A stretch of DNA of 42,004 nucleotides from Clostridiales bacterium. GTDB taxonomy: Bacteria > Bacillota > Clostridia > Oscillospirales > Oscillospiraceae. The DNA lies in assembly GCA_012729975.1 (NCBI GenBank), contig JAAYBW010000266.1, positions 1 to 42,004 of the forward strand. The letters are read 5' to 3'. How positions within the stretch are numbered: the stretch's first letter is position 1; every line of letters starts with the position of its first letter. Shown piece after piece: positions 32,309 through 40,415 of the stretch. The notes beneath the pieces were generated by a model. It worked only from the letters and a program-made list of their open reading frames with translations, was not told the DNA's origin and did not search any database. Both the position numbers and the translations under genes were made by a program.

Positions 32309-33797
32309 GCAGCGAATCGCAGACACAAGAGCTGTCGAGGAAAGCGGCATAACATCTCTTTCCCTGATGGAGCGGGCGGCACGGGCGCTCGCGGCGGCGG
32401 CGATCGAAACGGCATCGGATAAAAGCGCCGTCGTGTTCTGCGGAAACGGAAACAACGGGGGAGACGGACTTGCCGCGGCGCTGATCCTGCTAAAAGCGGG
32501 ATTTAAAGTCCTGGTATTGCTTATGAGCGCGCCGGATAAGATGACCGGCGACTGCGCCGAGATGTACGGGAGGTACATCTCGGCGGGGGGCGAAGCATTA
32601 CCGTTTGAAGTGAGGGACATACGGCAAAAAAAAGCGGTCATGGAATGCGGTGTCATAATCGACGCGATGCTCGGAACTGGACTCAAACGACCGTTATCGG
32701 GCTTATTTTCCGAGGCAGCGGAGCTTATTAACGCTTCCGCGTCTCCTACGATCGCGTGTGATATAGCCAGCGGAGTCGATTCAGACACGGGCGCTGTCGC
32801 CGGTGTTGCGGTTAAGGCGGATAAAACGGTTACTTTCGCGGCTTACAAAATAGGCCAGTTCGTCGAGCCGGGCTGCGTATACTCCGGAGAAGTGACCGTA
32901 GCGGATATCGGCACACATATATCCGAAACATCACCGGAGCCCGTTTACATCATCACCTCCGCTGCAATCAAAGGGATAATACCCAAAAGAGCGAAAATAA
33001 GCCACAAGGGCGACTATGGCAAGGTGCTCATAGCCGGCGGAAGCATCGGATATTCAGGAGCGCCGGTCCTCTCAGCGGAGGCGGCGGTGAGATCCGGATC
33101 GGGTCTTGTGTCGCTCGGCGTGCCCCGTGACATATATATCCCGACTGCGGTCAAATGCGTCGAGGCGATGCCTTTTCCTCTGCCGGCTGACGGAGCGGGC
33201 AGGATGACGGCTGACGCGGCGCCCGATCTTTTAAGAAGACTCGGCGCCTGCGACGCGGTTCTCATAGGCCCGGGGCTGGGCCGTTCCGATGAAATAAACG
33301 AGCTGGTATGTAAGATAATCCGCGAAGCGAGGACTACGATACTCCTTGACGCCGACGGAATAAACGCGATAAGCGGCAATATAAATATACTGGACGCTTC
33401 GGCAAGGCCGGTAATTATAACGCCGCATGAAGGCGAATTCATGAGGCTGGGGTACTCGGCGGGTAATGACAGAATAGGAGTCTCAAGGTCCTTCGCGTGC
33501 AAACACGGCTGCATACTCGTCTTAAAGGGGCACAGGACGATTTGCGCCTTTCCGGATGGCAGCGCTTATGTGAACACCACGGGAAATCCGGGAATGGCCC
33601 GCGGCGGCAGCGGCGATGTTCTGTCCGGCATAATTCTCTCTTTGATTGCCCGGCTGCCGACGAAAGAGGCGGTTTTAGCGGCAGTATGGCTTCACGGCCG
33701 GTCAGGTGATATCGCCGCCGACCGCTTCGGAGAGGAATGCATGACTCCGTCCGATATAATTGCCTGTCTTCCCGAAGCTTTCCGAGAAATCACCTGA
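32283..33797 (+). CDS. nnrDE: Bifunctional NAD(P)H-hydrate repair enzyme (epimerase + dehydratase)
   Basis: Repairs hydrated NAD(P)H in the cytoplasm. It is 504 aa from the ATG at 32283 (MIRLTTGAEQR). The N-terminal YjeF_N half (NnrE, about 1-215) epimerises R- and S-hydrates, with SLSLMERAARAL near 24-35, the FCGNGNNGGDGLAAA loop near 53-67 and CDIASGVDSDTG near 158-169. The C-terminal ribokinase-like half (NnrD, about 230-504) is the ADP/ATP-dependent dehydratase: GGSIGYSGAP near 256, IGPGLGR near 335, LDADGINAIS near 358 and GNPGMARGGSGDVLSGII near 436-453. It precedes the lipoprotein and alr genes, a neighbourhood also seen in Bacillus. Confidence 0.95.
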   Translation: MIRLTTGAEQRIADTRAVEESGITSLSLMERAARALAAAAIETASDKSAVVFCGNGNNGGDGLAAALILLKAGFKVLVLLMSAPDKMTGDCAEMYGRYISAGGEALPFEVRDIRQKKAVMECGVIIDAMLGTGLKRPLSGLFSEAAELINASASPTIACDIASGVDSDTGAVAGVAVKADKTVTFAAYKIGQFVEPGCVYSGEVTVADIGTHISETSPEPVYIITSAAIKGIIPKRAKISHKGDYGKVLIAGGSIGYSGAPVLSAEAAVRSGSGLVSLGVPRDIYIPTAVKCVEAMPFPLPADGAGRMTADAAPDLLRRLGACDAVLIGPGLGRSDEINELVCKIIREARTTILLDADGINAISGNINILDASARPVIITPHEGEFMRLGYSAGNDRIGVSRSFACKHGCILVLKGHRTICAFPDGSAYVNTTGNPGMARGGSGDVLSGIILSLIARLPTKEAVLAAVWLHGRSGDIAADRFGEECMTPSDIIACLPEAFREIT

Positions 33798-33817
33798 GGG
33801 AGTTGATTTTTCTGGCA

Positions 33818-34402
33818 ATGCTCCGGAAACTGCTGGCGTTATCGCTGCTTCTGGCAGCGCTTGCGGGATGCGCGGGAGCGGGTAACTCCGGCACAGAAGC
33901 CGCGCTGGAACTTAGGACAAAGTACATCGGAGCCTCGGAGGTATTTTTTAAGACGGATATGATCGCCGATTACGGAGATAAGGTCTACGATTATACGCTC
34001 GAGTACTCGGGCGACGGTTCGACAGGCATTATCAACGTGATCAGTCCCGAGGAGATCGAAGGGATAACGGTTGAGATAAAAAAGGACGGTCTGCGGCTGG
34101 GATACCGCGGCGCGATGATCGATACAGGCGCGCTGTACGCGGACGGACTATCGCCGGTAGAGGCCTTTCCGGCAATGATCGATGCCTGGAGGACCGGTTA
34201 TGTAATTTCATGCCGCGGCGCGAAAATGTATGAAAAAGACTGCCTTGAGATAACATTTAACCTTACCGAATACGAAGGGGCACCGGAGGTCTCGCATACG
34301 GCGTGGTTTGACAGCGCTACGCTGCTTCCCGTAGCCGGAGAGATTATATCGGACGGCAGGACGGTTTTGACCTGCAAATTTACAGATGCGGAAGTGCAAT
34401 GA
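33818..34402 (+). CDS. Lipoprotein of unknown function (YdcC position next to alr)
   Basis: A 194-aa lipoprotein. The signal peptide MLRKLLALSLLLAALAGCAG ends in a lipobox LAGC, with the lipidated Cys near residue 18. The mature part is beta-rich (VYDYTLEYSGDGSTGIINVISP, LRLGYRGAMIDTG, LTCKFTDAE) and resembles a LolA/LppX-like half-barrel. In Bacillus the LolA-like lipoprotein YdcC sits in the same place before alr. GAGGGAG lies 15 nt before the ATG, which is too far; a TTG or CTG a few codons upstream in frame could be the real start. It lies 20 nt after nnrDE and overlaps alr by ATGA. Confidence 0.8.
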   Translation: MLRKLLALSLLLAALAGCAGAGNSGTEAALELRTKYIGASEVFFKTDMIADYGDKVYDYTLEYSGDGSTGIINVISPEEIEGITVEIKKDGLRLGYRGAMIDTGALYADGLSPVEAFPAMIDAWRTGYVISCRGAKMYEKDCLEITFNLTEYEGAPEVSHTAWFDSATLLPVAGEIISDGRTVLTCKFTDAEVQ

Positions 34403-35523
34403 TTATGGACCATTCTCGCCTGAGATGCTGGGCGGAAATATCGCTTGACAATATTGAGCATAACTATCGTGAAATCAGAAAAAAGTTGCCGGAGGGATGC
34501 CGTTTTACCGGCATTGTGAAGGCTGACGCTTACGGACACGGGGCCGTGCCCGTATCACGCAGGCTTGAGGCGGCGGGAGCGGACTATCTGGCGGTCTCCT
34601 TTATTGATGAGGCGTTAACGCTGCGCGAGGCGGGAATAAAGCTGCCTATACTTATACTCGGCCACAGCCCGGAAAATCTGGCGCCGGAGCTCATAAAATA
34701 CGATATAACCCAGACGGTAGTATCTTTGGAAGCTGCCAAAGCTTACTCAAACGCGGCGGCGGGGTTGGGCGCTAAGCTAAAATGCCACCTTAAGCTCGAC
34801 AGCGGAATGGGCCGCTTCGGATTTATGGGAAAAGATGCCATTTCGGACATTATCACGGCGCTGAACCTGGATAACCTCTATTTCGAAGGTATATTCACGC
34901 ATTTTGCCGTATCCGACATAGCCGACACGGAGTACACGCGTTTACAATATGATATATTTGCGGATGTTTGTTCAAAGATAGAGGATGAAACCGGGAAACA
35001 TATAAGTATTAAACATTGCGCTAACAGCGGAGCGATGATAAACTATCCCTGGACTTATGCTGATATGGTTCGTCCGGGAATCGCTCTGTACGGCTGCAGT
35101 CCGGGTGCCCGGGAGCCGGGTTTTTCACTGCGCCCGTGTATGACGCTCAAGACACGCATCTCTCAGATTAAACAGATACCTACAGGCGCGAGCGTCAGTT
35201 ACGGCAGAACGTGGAAGGCACAGCGGCCATCCCGTATCGCTGTTTTGGCCATCGGCTACGCGGACGGTCTTTTCAGAGCCCTCTCGGATAAGGCTTCGGT
35301 TTTAGTAAGGAAAACCCGTGTGCCATTAATCGGACGCATATGTATGGATCTGGTTATGGCAGACGTCACGGATCTTCCGCAGGCCGATGTCGGAGACGAG
35401 GTAATCGTCTTCGGCGAATCGGAGGGCTGCTCGATATCGGTTGAGGAGCTGTCAACAGCCGCCGGAACTATTCCGTACGAGCTTCTGTGCGCGGTATCCG
35501 CGAGGGTCCCGAGAGTGTATTAA
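34399..35523 (+). CDS. alr: Alanine racemase
   Basis: PLP-dependent racemase that makes D-alanine for peptidoglycan. It is 374 aa, the normal length. The PLP lysine is in IVKADAYGHGA near residue 37-47 and the second catalytic base is the Tyr in ASVSYGRTW near 263-271. HLKLDSGMGRFGF near 131-143 and RPGIALYGCSPG near 230-241 are family landmarks, and RICMDLVMADVTDLP near 312-326 forms part of the dimer active site. The ATG overlaps the preceding stop by 4 nt (ATGA); a second ATG two codons on has better spacing to GGAAG. It is followed after 160 nt by mazF. Confidence 0.96.
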   Translation: MIMDHSRLRCWAEISLDNIEHNYREIRKKLPEGCRFTGIVKADAYGHGAVPVSRRLEAAGADYLAVSFIDEALTLREAGIKLPILILGHSPENLAPELIKYDITQTVVSLEAAKAYSNAAAGLGAKLKCHLKLDSGMGRFGFMGKDAISDIITALNLDNLYFEGIFTHFAVSDIADTEYTRLQYDIFADVCSKIEDETGKHISIKHCANSGAMINYPWTYADMVRPGIALYGCSPGAREPGFSLRPCMTLKTRISQIKQIPTGASVSYGRTWKAQRPSRIAVLAIGYADGLFRALSDKASVLVRKTRVPLIGRICMDLVMADVTDLPQADVGDEVIVFGESEGCSISVEELSTAAGTIPYELLCAVSARVPRVY

Positions 35524-35683
35524 CGGTATATTGACTCTGTAACGGCTTTGAGGTCATCGGAATATTATAGGAGGGGGGACATCCCCAAACCGTATATTTT
35601 TTGCGCTTTGTGGAAGAATCTAAGTATATCCGGTTACATATAAAGTGACCGGGATACCATCTTCCGACGGAGAGTGAAGTAAC

Positions 35684-36037
35684 GTGACTGACACAGTCAG
35701 AAGAGGAGATATATATTACGCCGACCTTTCTCCGGTAATAGGAAGCGAGCAGGGCGGCATGAGACCCGTTTTGATAGTTCAAAACGACACAGGAAACAAG
35801 TACAGCCCAACGGTCATTGCGGCTGCGATTACATCACAAATAAATAAAGCAAAACTTCCGACTCACATTGAACTCGGAGCCAAAAACTACGGTTTATCAC
35901 GTGATTCGGTTATCCTGCTCGAACAGATCAGGACAATCGATAAAAGACGGCTTAAAGAGAAAATGGGGAAGCTGGATGACAGGCTTATGAACAGAGTGGA
36001 TGACGCGATCGCAGTCAGCTTTGGGTTAACCGTCTGA
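35684..36037 (+). CDS. mazF: MazF/PemK-type endoribonuclease toxin (EndoA/NdoA-like)
   Basis: A 117-aa sequence-specific mRNA interferase. [20 protein letters not shown] at the N-terminus, RPVLIVQND near 27-35 with the RP catalytic region, [16 protein letters not shown] near 46-61 and [14 protein letters not shown] near 73-86 match Bacillus EndoA almost residue for residue. The start is GTG with GGAGAG about 9 nt before it. In Bacillus and many Clostridia the antitoxin (EndoAI, about 90 aa) lies between alr and the toxin. Here the 160-bp gap is too short and holds no open reading frame of that kind, so this is a toxin without an adjacent antitoxin. Stem-loops follow the stop. Confidence 0.93.
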   Translation: MTDTVRRGDIYYADLSPVIGSEQGGMRPVLIVQNDTGNKYSPTVIAAAITSQINKAKLPTHIELGAKNYGLSRDSVILLEQIRTIDKRRLKEKMGKLDDRLMNRVDDAIAVSFGLTV

Positions 36038-36041
36038 AAAA

Positions 36042-36136
36042 TCCCGTCCCGCATAAAACGCGGGACGGGACCGCGGCAAGCAGCGGAAGCCGGCCGTGGT
36101 TATAACGGGTCCGAAAGGCATGTTTGCGGACATGCC
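36042..36136 (+). other. Hairpin-rich region after mazF (probable terminator plus second stem-loop)
   Basis: TCCCGTCCCGC pairs perfectly with GCGGGACGGGA (36042-36070, 7-nt loop) directly after the mazF stop, but no U-run follows. A second perfect stem, GGCATGT/ACATGCC (36117-36136, 6-nt loop), lies 47 bp on, and GC-rich partly self-complementary sequence fills the space between. The first is probably a terminator or 3'-end stabiliser for the alr–mazF transcript; the second is unexplained. Confidence 0.5.
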
Positions 36137-36205
36137 GTGTCGGCGCACTAACGGCGGCTCCGCATTACATAATATGACATGCGCGGCGCGCATCGGAGGT
36201 TACTG

Positions 36206-36736
36206 ATGAAACACAGAAAAAAGATCACCGTAGTCTTGTCGGTCATACTGGGGGCCGCTCTTGTTACAGGCATTGTAGCGACCGCCGTTACAGACTTCGG
36301 AAGTCAGTCGGATCCGCTTGTTACCTTGAGCTACATAAACGACGTTGTCAAGGAACAAATGAAAAATAACGTGAATACAATTCTGGAGGCCCGCGTAGTC
36401 GAGCTCCGGAGTGAGCTTGACAGTAAAATTACCGAGCTCGAGACAGCCTACCGGGAGACCGGCGAAGTTGCAGAGCGAAGCACTTACAAAGTAGTAAGCT
36501 TAAGTCGCGGTCAGACACTCACCGGTTATGTCGGCACGGAGTTCCTGCTGCGGGTGGGTTCCGCAAACGTTGTCTCGGGTACGCCGGGACTGATCGATAC
36601 GACCGGCGGAATTACGCTTGACGCCGGGGGGGCTCTTATAAAAAATCATCTGTATATGGTCACAATCGATACCAGATCCGTAAAAGCGGCCGATAATGTA
36701 ATGATTGTCGTTCGCGGAGATTACACCGTCAGCTGA
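36206..36736 (+). CDS. Membrane-anchored or secreted protein with coiled coil, unknown function
   Basis: A 176-aa protein beginning MKHRKKITVVLSVILGAALVTGIVATAV, an uncleaved signal anchor or signal peptide. A coiled-coil stretch follows (about residues 45-95: VKEQMKNNVNTILEARVVELR, then SELDSKITELETAY), ahead of a compact beta-rich C-terminal domain (SLSRGQTLTGYVGTEFLLR ... MIVVRGDYTVS). I recognise no named family. The track start is 9 codons too early; GGAGG lies 6-7 nt before the ATG at 36206. It is a single gene with its own strong terminator. A role in the cell envelope is inferred only from topology. Confidence 0.8.
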   Translation: MKHRKKITVVLSVILGAALVTGIVATAVTDFGSQSDPLVTLSYINDVVKEQMKNNVNTILEARVVELRSELDSKITELETAYRETGEVAERSTYKVVSLSRGQTLTGYVGTEFLLRVGSANVVSGTPGLIDTTGGITLDAGGALIKNHLYMVTIDTRSVKAADNVMIVVRGDYTVS

Positions 36737-36751
36737 AATACGCATATGAAA

Positions 36752-36792
36752 ACGCCCCTGCGCATACTATTGATGCGCGGGGGCGTCGTTTT
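36752..36792 (+). terminator. Intrinsic terminator
   Basis: ACGCCCCTGCGCAT pairs with ATGCGCGGGGGCGT (one G·T) over a 7-nt loop, followed by CGTTTTTTATT. It lies about 15 bp after the stop of the 176-aa gene. Confidence 0.9.
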
Positions 36793-36872
36793 TTATTCAT
36801 CTGAAAATACAAAGCGTGGCTCCGTTTCACGAATGCGAAACCGGTCTTGCGGGAGTTTGGGAGGTTTGGCTA

Positions 36873-37481
36873 TTGAATAGTCTTTTGGGTGAATATGAAA
36901 TAACAGACAAAGCAAAAAAAGTGGGAAAGCTCGTTGTATCGCGCAGGGGCATGTATACAAGGTTTTCCGCCCGCTGTAATGAATGCGCGGCGGCAGCACC
37001 GTTTCGCCTCGCCGTGATCAAAGGAGGGAGAATAATTCCGCTCGGAATTATGATGCCCTCCGAAAGCGGCTATATTTTCCAAAAGGATTATTCGGGGGCG
37101 GAACTGAAAAACATGGGCCTGTCCGAGTTTGACGAGTGCACAATTGTTCCGGTAAGTTCAACATCCGAAGGCAAAAGCGACGACAGGCCGCATACGCGGA
37201 GCAAGGCCGATTGCCCGCCTGATCGGAAGATAACGATCGAATGGAGTCAGGCAGGGGACCCGTCGGAGTTTTTCGCGGAAAAAGAAACGGCGGATACATT
37301 CCGCCGTGTTGCAGGCTGCCTTACATCGGCCGATAAGGACATCAGACTGCTCGCGGTCCCGCTTGTTCCGGGTAAACCGTTTCCGGGAATCCATATATTT
37401 AAATTCGGAAGCTGGCAGAAAATAAACGGGTTTGACTATCTCGTATTTAAACTGAAAAACGGGATCCTTGTTATGCGTTGA
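36873..37481 (+). CDS. Protein of unknown function
   Basis: A soluble protein of about 202 aa, not recognised. The track ORF starts at 36816 without a ribosome-binding site and inside the preceding terminator's flank. GGGAGG lies 8 nt before a TTG at 36873, giving MNSLLGEYEITDKAKKVGKL, so I prefer that start. The N-terminal half (about 1-105) is beta-rich with two close cysteines (CNECAAA) and repeats a 'G.Y....' pattern. A polar linker (about 105-140) leads to a C-terminal part ending GFDYLVFKLKNGILVM. The frame runs convergent to spoIIID and has codon use like its neighbours. It is probably real but unassigned. Confidence 0.65.
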   Translation: MNSLLGEYEITDKAKKVGKLVVSRRGMYTRFSARCNECAAAAPFRLAVIKGGRIIPLGIMMPSESGYIFQKDYSGAELKNMGLSEFDECTIVPVSSTSEGKSDDRPHTRSKADCPPDRKITIEWSQAGDPSEFFAEKETADTFRRVAGCLTSADKDIRLLAVPLVPGKPFPGIHIFKFGSWQKINGFDYLVFKLKNGILVMR

Positions 37482-37528
37482 CGACAGTAGAAATAATAAT
37501 ATAATAGCAATATAATAGCGCGATAACG

Positions 37529-37573
37529 CGAATATGTCCATCCGGCGCAAGGCACAGCGGATGGACATATTCG
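37529..37573. repeat. Perfect 16-bp inverted repeat between convergent genes
   Basis: CGAATATGTCCATCCG and CGGATGGACATATTCG flank a 13-nt loop. No U-run follows on either strand. It sits between the unknown 202-aa gene and spoIIID and may block read-through in both directions. Confidence 0.6.
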
Positions 37574-37595
37574 GCGGTTGTCATATGAATAGCGT

Positions 37596-37847
37596 TCAGC
37601 GTTTCATCGCGTATTTTCTGCGGGTAGCCTCTCCGCCTCTTATGTGTCTTTCGGCCTTATTTTTCGCTATAACCTCACTGACCTGCCGATACAGGCTCTG
37701 GTTGTAATGTACCAATCTTTCGGACAAATCTTTATGTACCGTGCTCTTGCTGACACCGAACTGTCTTGCCGCGGACCGAACGGTAGCGTTGTTATCAATT
37801 ATGTAAACCGCAAGGTCGCAAGCCCGCTCCTCAATGTTAGCCTTCAA
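37596..37847 (-). CDS. spoIIID: Sporulation transcription factor SpoIIID
   Basis: DNA-binding regulator of the mother-cell programme during sporulation. The helix-turn-helix VRSAARQFGVSKSTVHKDLSERL is nearly identical to known SpoIIID, and the basic tail RHIRGGEATRRKY is the second DNA-binding element of the family. The track ORF begins at a GTG (97 aa) with no Shine-Dalgarno. GGGAG lies 8 nt before a TTG at 37847, giving 83 aa and the family N-terminus (KANIEERACDLAVYI). It is monocistronic here, with no mreB or spoIIQ neighbour. It marks the host as an endospore former. Confidence 0.94.
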   Translation of the reverse strand: MKANIEERACDLAVYIIDNNATVRSAARQFGVSKSTVHKDLSERLVHYNQSLYRQVSEVIAKNKAERHIRGGEATRRKYAMKR

Positions 37848-37877
37848 ACGCACCACTCCCAAAATGTTCCGTACATC

Positions 37878-37908
37878 ATCTATATGCACGGCACGGGAGT
37901 CAATATGA
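37878..37908 (-). promoter_or_regulatory. Possible sigma-E promoter of spoIIID
   Basis: On the minus strand TCATATT and CATATAGAT are 15 nt apart, close to the sigma-E pattern (ATATT, 14 nt, nCATACAnT). It lies about 30 bp before the chosen TTG start. spoIIID is sigma-E controlled in Bacillus, which supports the assignment. Confidence 0.4.
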
Positions 37909-37989
37909 TATGACCGGAGGCCTTAGGAGTCAGGGTTTTATACAGATATCGTACTTAATACGGGATATCGGTATTAATTATAAAAGCCC

Positions 37990-38006
37990 TGAGCGCGGTG
38001 CGCTCA
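37990..38006 (-). terminator. Probable terminator of the amino-acid transporter–racemase operon
   Basis: TGAGCGC pairs perfectly with GCGCTCA over a 3-nt loop. On the minus strand it is followed by GGGCTTTTATAATT. It lies just after the racemase stop. Confidence 0.6.
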
Positions 38007-38012
38007 CAATTT

Positions 38013-38837
38013 TTATACAGGCCCGGTATCAATAAGCTTTTTTGTTTTAAACGCGGTTCGAGCGCAGATGGAAAGAGAATAAATTTCATCCCGAGCGCGT
38101 GCGCGCGCGCGTATCGTTCCGCCGGGCTGCCGCAGCTTTACATCCGCGTCCGCCGCGGCTTTATAAGCCAGATACGCGGCGACGGCTGCGCTTCCGCTCG
38201 CGCAGCCGTGCTCCCAAACAAGGCTGCCGACAGAAGGAACATACACGAGCGGAGTTAAGTGTGAGGCTTCCTCATCAAGCAGAAGAAGACCGCAGGCTTC
38301 AGCTTTGATAATTGAGCTCCAATCGATCAAAGCCCGCTCGGCAGCGGGCTCAGACAAGGCCGGTATTAAAGCCGAGGGGAAGATTATATGGGAGATGCCG
38401 GGCATATGGACGACCGTGAGATCATATCCGAGCCCGTCAAGATAAAAGGTGCGCATTTCTATCAGGCGGGGCAGGGGCATATCGATTGTTCCGATATAAC
38501 CGTCTTCCAGAGGCTCTATCCGGCACTCAACGATACCCAAAGCGCCTGAAACCTCCAAAGGAATTATAACGGGTCGGCCGTAGCTCAGATCGTAGGCTCC
38601 GGCGAGAAGACCTGCTAGAGATATCGCGGCATTTCCGCAAAATTCACCGCCCGCCATCTGCAGTCTGGCCAGGGCGCCGGCAGAGGACGGAGCCTCGATG
38701 AAGCCGACCTGTTCCGCCTCGGGTTCACGGCTCATAAGATATCCGGCGATCCCGGGCTGCTTTTGGCGAGGAACGGGAGTCTCTACAAGCAGCGTTATAT
38801 TGCCCGTGGGGTCAAATATACTGTATGAAATAATCAT
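38013..38837 (-). CDS. DapF-fold PLP-independent amino-acid racemase/epimerase
   Basis: A 274-aa protein with the two-domain diaminopimelate-epimerase fold. Both catalytic cysteines are visible: AGGEFCGNAA near residue 63-72 and EHGCASGSAA near 211-220. The PhzF branch has no such cysteine pair, so a racemase or epimerase activity is favoured. It differs from true DapF in its 'GGEFCGN' loop, which resembles the histidine racemase CntK type. The gene starts one nucleotide after the ABC ATPase stop; I prefer the ATG at 38837 to the track's TTG. The importer context suggests it acts on an imported amino acid. An Arg-Ala repeat near the C-terminus is coded by alternating GC. Confidence 0.85.
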   Translation of the reverse strand: MIISYSIFDPTGNITLLVETPVPRQKQPGIAGYLMSREPEAEQVGFIEAPSSAGALARLQMAGGEFCGNAAISLAGLLAGAYDLSYGRPVIIPLEVSGALGIVECRIEPLEDGYIGTIDMPLPRLIEMRTFYLDGLGYDLTVVHMPGISHIIFPSALIPALSEPAAERALIDWSSIIKAEACGLLLLDEEASHLTPLVYVPSVGSLVWEHGCASGSAAVAAYLAYKAAADADVKLRQPGGTIRARARARDEIYSLSICARTAFKTKKLIDTGPV

Positions 38838-38838
38838 A

Positions 38839-39624
38839 TCACGAGGCTGAGTATCGCTCAAGAAAGCGCTGTGTGCGTTCTTCCGAGGGATTGCCGAAAA
38901 CCTTTTCCGGAGGCCCCTGCTCTATTATACTGCCTTCGTCCATGAATATAACGGTGTCGGATACGTCGCGGGCGAACTGCATCTCATGAGTAACGATTAT
39001 CATGGTTGTTTCGTTTTCGGCAAGACTCTTAATTACTCTTAGCACTTCTCCGGTAAGTTCGGGATCAAGGGCAGAGGTAGGCTCATCAAAACATAAGATG
39101 TCCGGTGAAAGCGCCAGCGCGCGCGCGATCGCTACCCGCTGCTGCTGACCGCCGGAAAGCTGGTGAGGGTAACTGAAGAGTTTATCGGATAGACCGACGC
39201 GCTCAAGTATGGCGCGGGCGTCGGCTTCCGCCTGCTTTAAGATCGCGGCTTTGTTTTGCTTATAGTCGGGATGTTCCCGCGCGAGAAGCTCCATTGCCAG
39301 AGTTACGTTCCTTAATGTGTTATACTGCGGGAAAAGATTGAACGACTGAAAAACAAGGCCGAAATGCAGTCTCTTTCTGCGTATACCCCGCTCATTTTTA
39401 AAAGAGGGATCGGAAGCGTCAAAAATCTTTTCTCCGTTTACCCTTATAGTGCCCGCGTCGGGAGTCTCAAGAAAATTAAGGCATCGCAAAAGCGTGGTCT
39501 TTCCGCTCCCCGAGGCTCCGATAAGGGCCAGCGCGCGACCCTTTTCAAGTGTCAGATCAATGCCCTTAAGTACCGAGAGGCCGCCGAAATTTTTCTTAAG
39601 ACCCGTAACTTCAAGTATTGACAT
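38839..39624 (-). CDS. Polar amino-acid ABC transporter ATP-binding protein
   Basis: A 261-aa ATPase of the GlnQ/HisP class that drives import. Walker A is GASGSGKTT near residue 35-43, the Q-loop is [11 protein letters not shown] near 89-99, and the ABC signature is [15 protein letters not shown] near 151-165. Walker B is [15 protein letters not shown] near 170-184 and the H-loop is [10 protein letters not shown] near 206-215. AGGAGG lies about 7 nt before the ATG. It lies 10 nt downstream of the permease. The class imports Glu, Gln, His, Arg, cystine or similar; sequence does not decide which. Confidence 0.95.
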   Translation of the reverse strand: MSILEVTGLKKNFGGLSVLKGIDLTLEKGRALALIGASGSGKTTLLRCLNFLETPDAGTIRVNGEKIFDASDPSFKNERGIRRKRLHFGLVFQSFNLFPQYNTLRNVTLAMELLAREHPDYKQNKAAILKQAEADARAILERVGLSDKLFSYPHQLSGGQQQRVAIARALALSPDILCFDEPTSALDPELTGEVLRVIKSLAENETTMIIVTHEMQFARDVSDTVIFMDEGSIIEQGPPEKVFGNPSEERTQRFLERYSAS

Positions 39625-39634
39625 CGCGCGCCTC

Positions 39635-40348
39635 CTAAACTTTAAAATAGCTCAGTCTGCGTTCGATAAATCCGAACAGCAGCGTGAGAATACCGCAGAA
39701 GATAAGATAAAACGCTCCCGTATAGAAAAGCGGCCAGAGCAAAGCCTCTGAAGTGACATAACGCATGCCAACAAATATTATGTCGACTACTGCAATGATT
39801 CGGGCAAGCGATGTATCCTTGACGAGCGTGATTATCTCATTTGACATGGGAGGGACAATCCTTTTTATAACCTGCATGAGGGTTACCTTAAAAAAGATTT
39901 GCGGCCTTGTCATTCCCAGAACCAGACCTGCCTCGTGCTGTCCGTGAGGAACGCCCTCGATACCCCCGCGATAAATCTCCGAAAAATAGCAGGCGTAATT
40001 GATCACAAAAGCCACGATGGTTGCCTGAAATCGGGAAAACACGGAGGTTTGCCAAAGGATGCCGGGGCCGAAAAAAACAATCAAAAGCTGGAGCATCAGG
40101 GGAGTTCCCCGGATGACCCAGACGAAAAGTCTTATTAGAAAGGATACGGGGCGAAACGACCTGAGTTTATTATAAAATTTCGCGCCGGACCGTTCCGGAA
40201 GTATTCGGAACGGAGCCCATTTGCTCATAGAACCGAAGGAAACGATCAGTCCAAGCGGCAAAGCCAATACAAGCGTCAGCAGGAAGATGAGGCAGGTCAT
40301 GCCGAAACCTTCGAGCAGATTCATTGTTACGGATATAAACAGGCTCAT
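39635..40348 (-). CDS. Polar amino-acid ABC transporter permease
   Basis: A 237-aa inner-membrane subunit of the HisM/GlnP type. It has about five membrane helices (first at [22 protein letters not shown]). The EAA loop, [20 protein letters not shown] near 137-156, couples to the ATPase. [19 protein letters not shown] near 77-95 is the conserved family segment. GGAG precedes the ATG. It sits between the binding protein and the ATPase genes. As there is a single permease gene, it probably works as a homodimer. Confidence 0.94.
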   Translation of the reverse strand: MSLFISVTMNLLEGFGMTCLIFLLTLVLALPLGLIVSFGSMSKWAPFRILPERSGAKFYNKLRSFRPVSFLIRLFVWVIRGTPLMLQLLIVFFGPGILWQTSVFSRFQATIVAFVINYACYFSEIYRGGIEGVPHGQHEAGLVLGMTRPQIFFKVTLMQVIKRIVPPMSNEIITLVKDTSLARIIAVVDIIFVGMRYVTSEALLWPLFYTGAFYLIFCGILTLLFGFIERRLSYFKV

Positions 40349-40415
40349 TACTGTCTCCTCATCTGCAGTACGGCAGGAGAGCCTGAGCCCTCCTGCCGGA
40401 TATTAGGAAATTCGC

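Noticed and set aside
35524-35683. Antitoxin gene before mazF
   Set aside because: No ORF of about 70-95 codons fits between alr and mazF; the few start codons lead to early stops.
38013-38837. PhzF-type phenazine biosynthesis isomerase
   Set aside because: Two catalytic cysteines in GGEFCGN and GCASGS are characteristic of the racemase/epimerase branch, not of PhzF.
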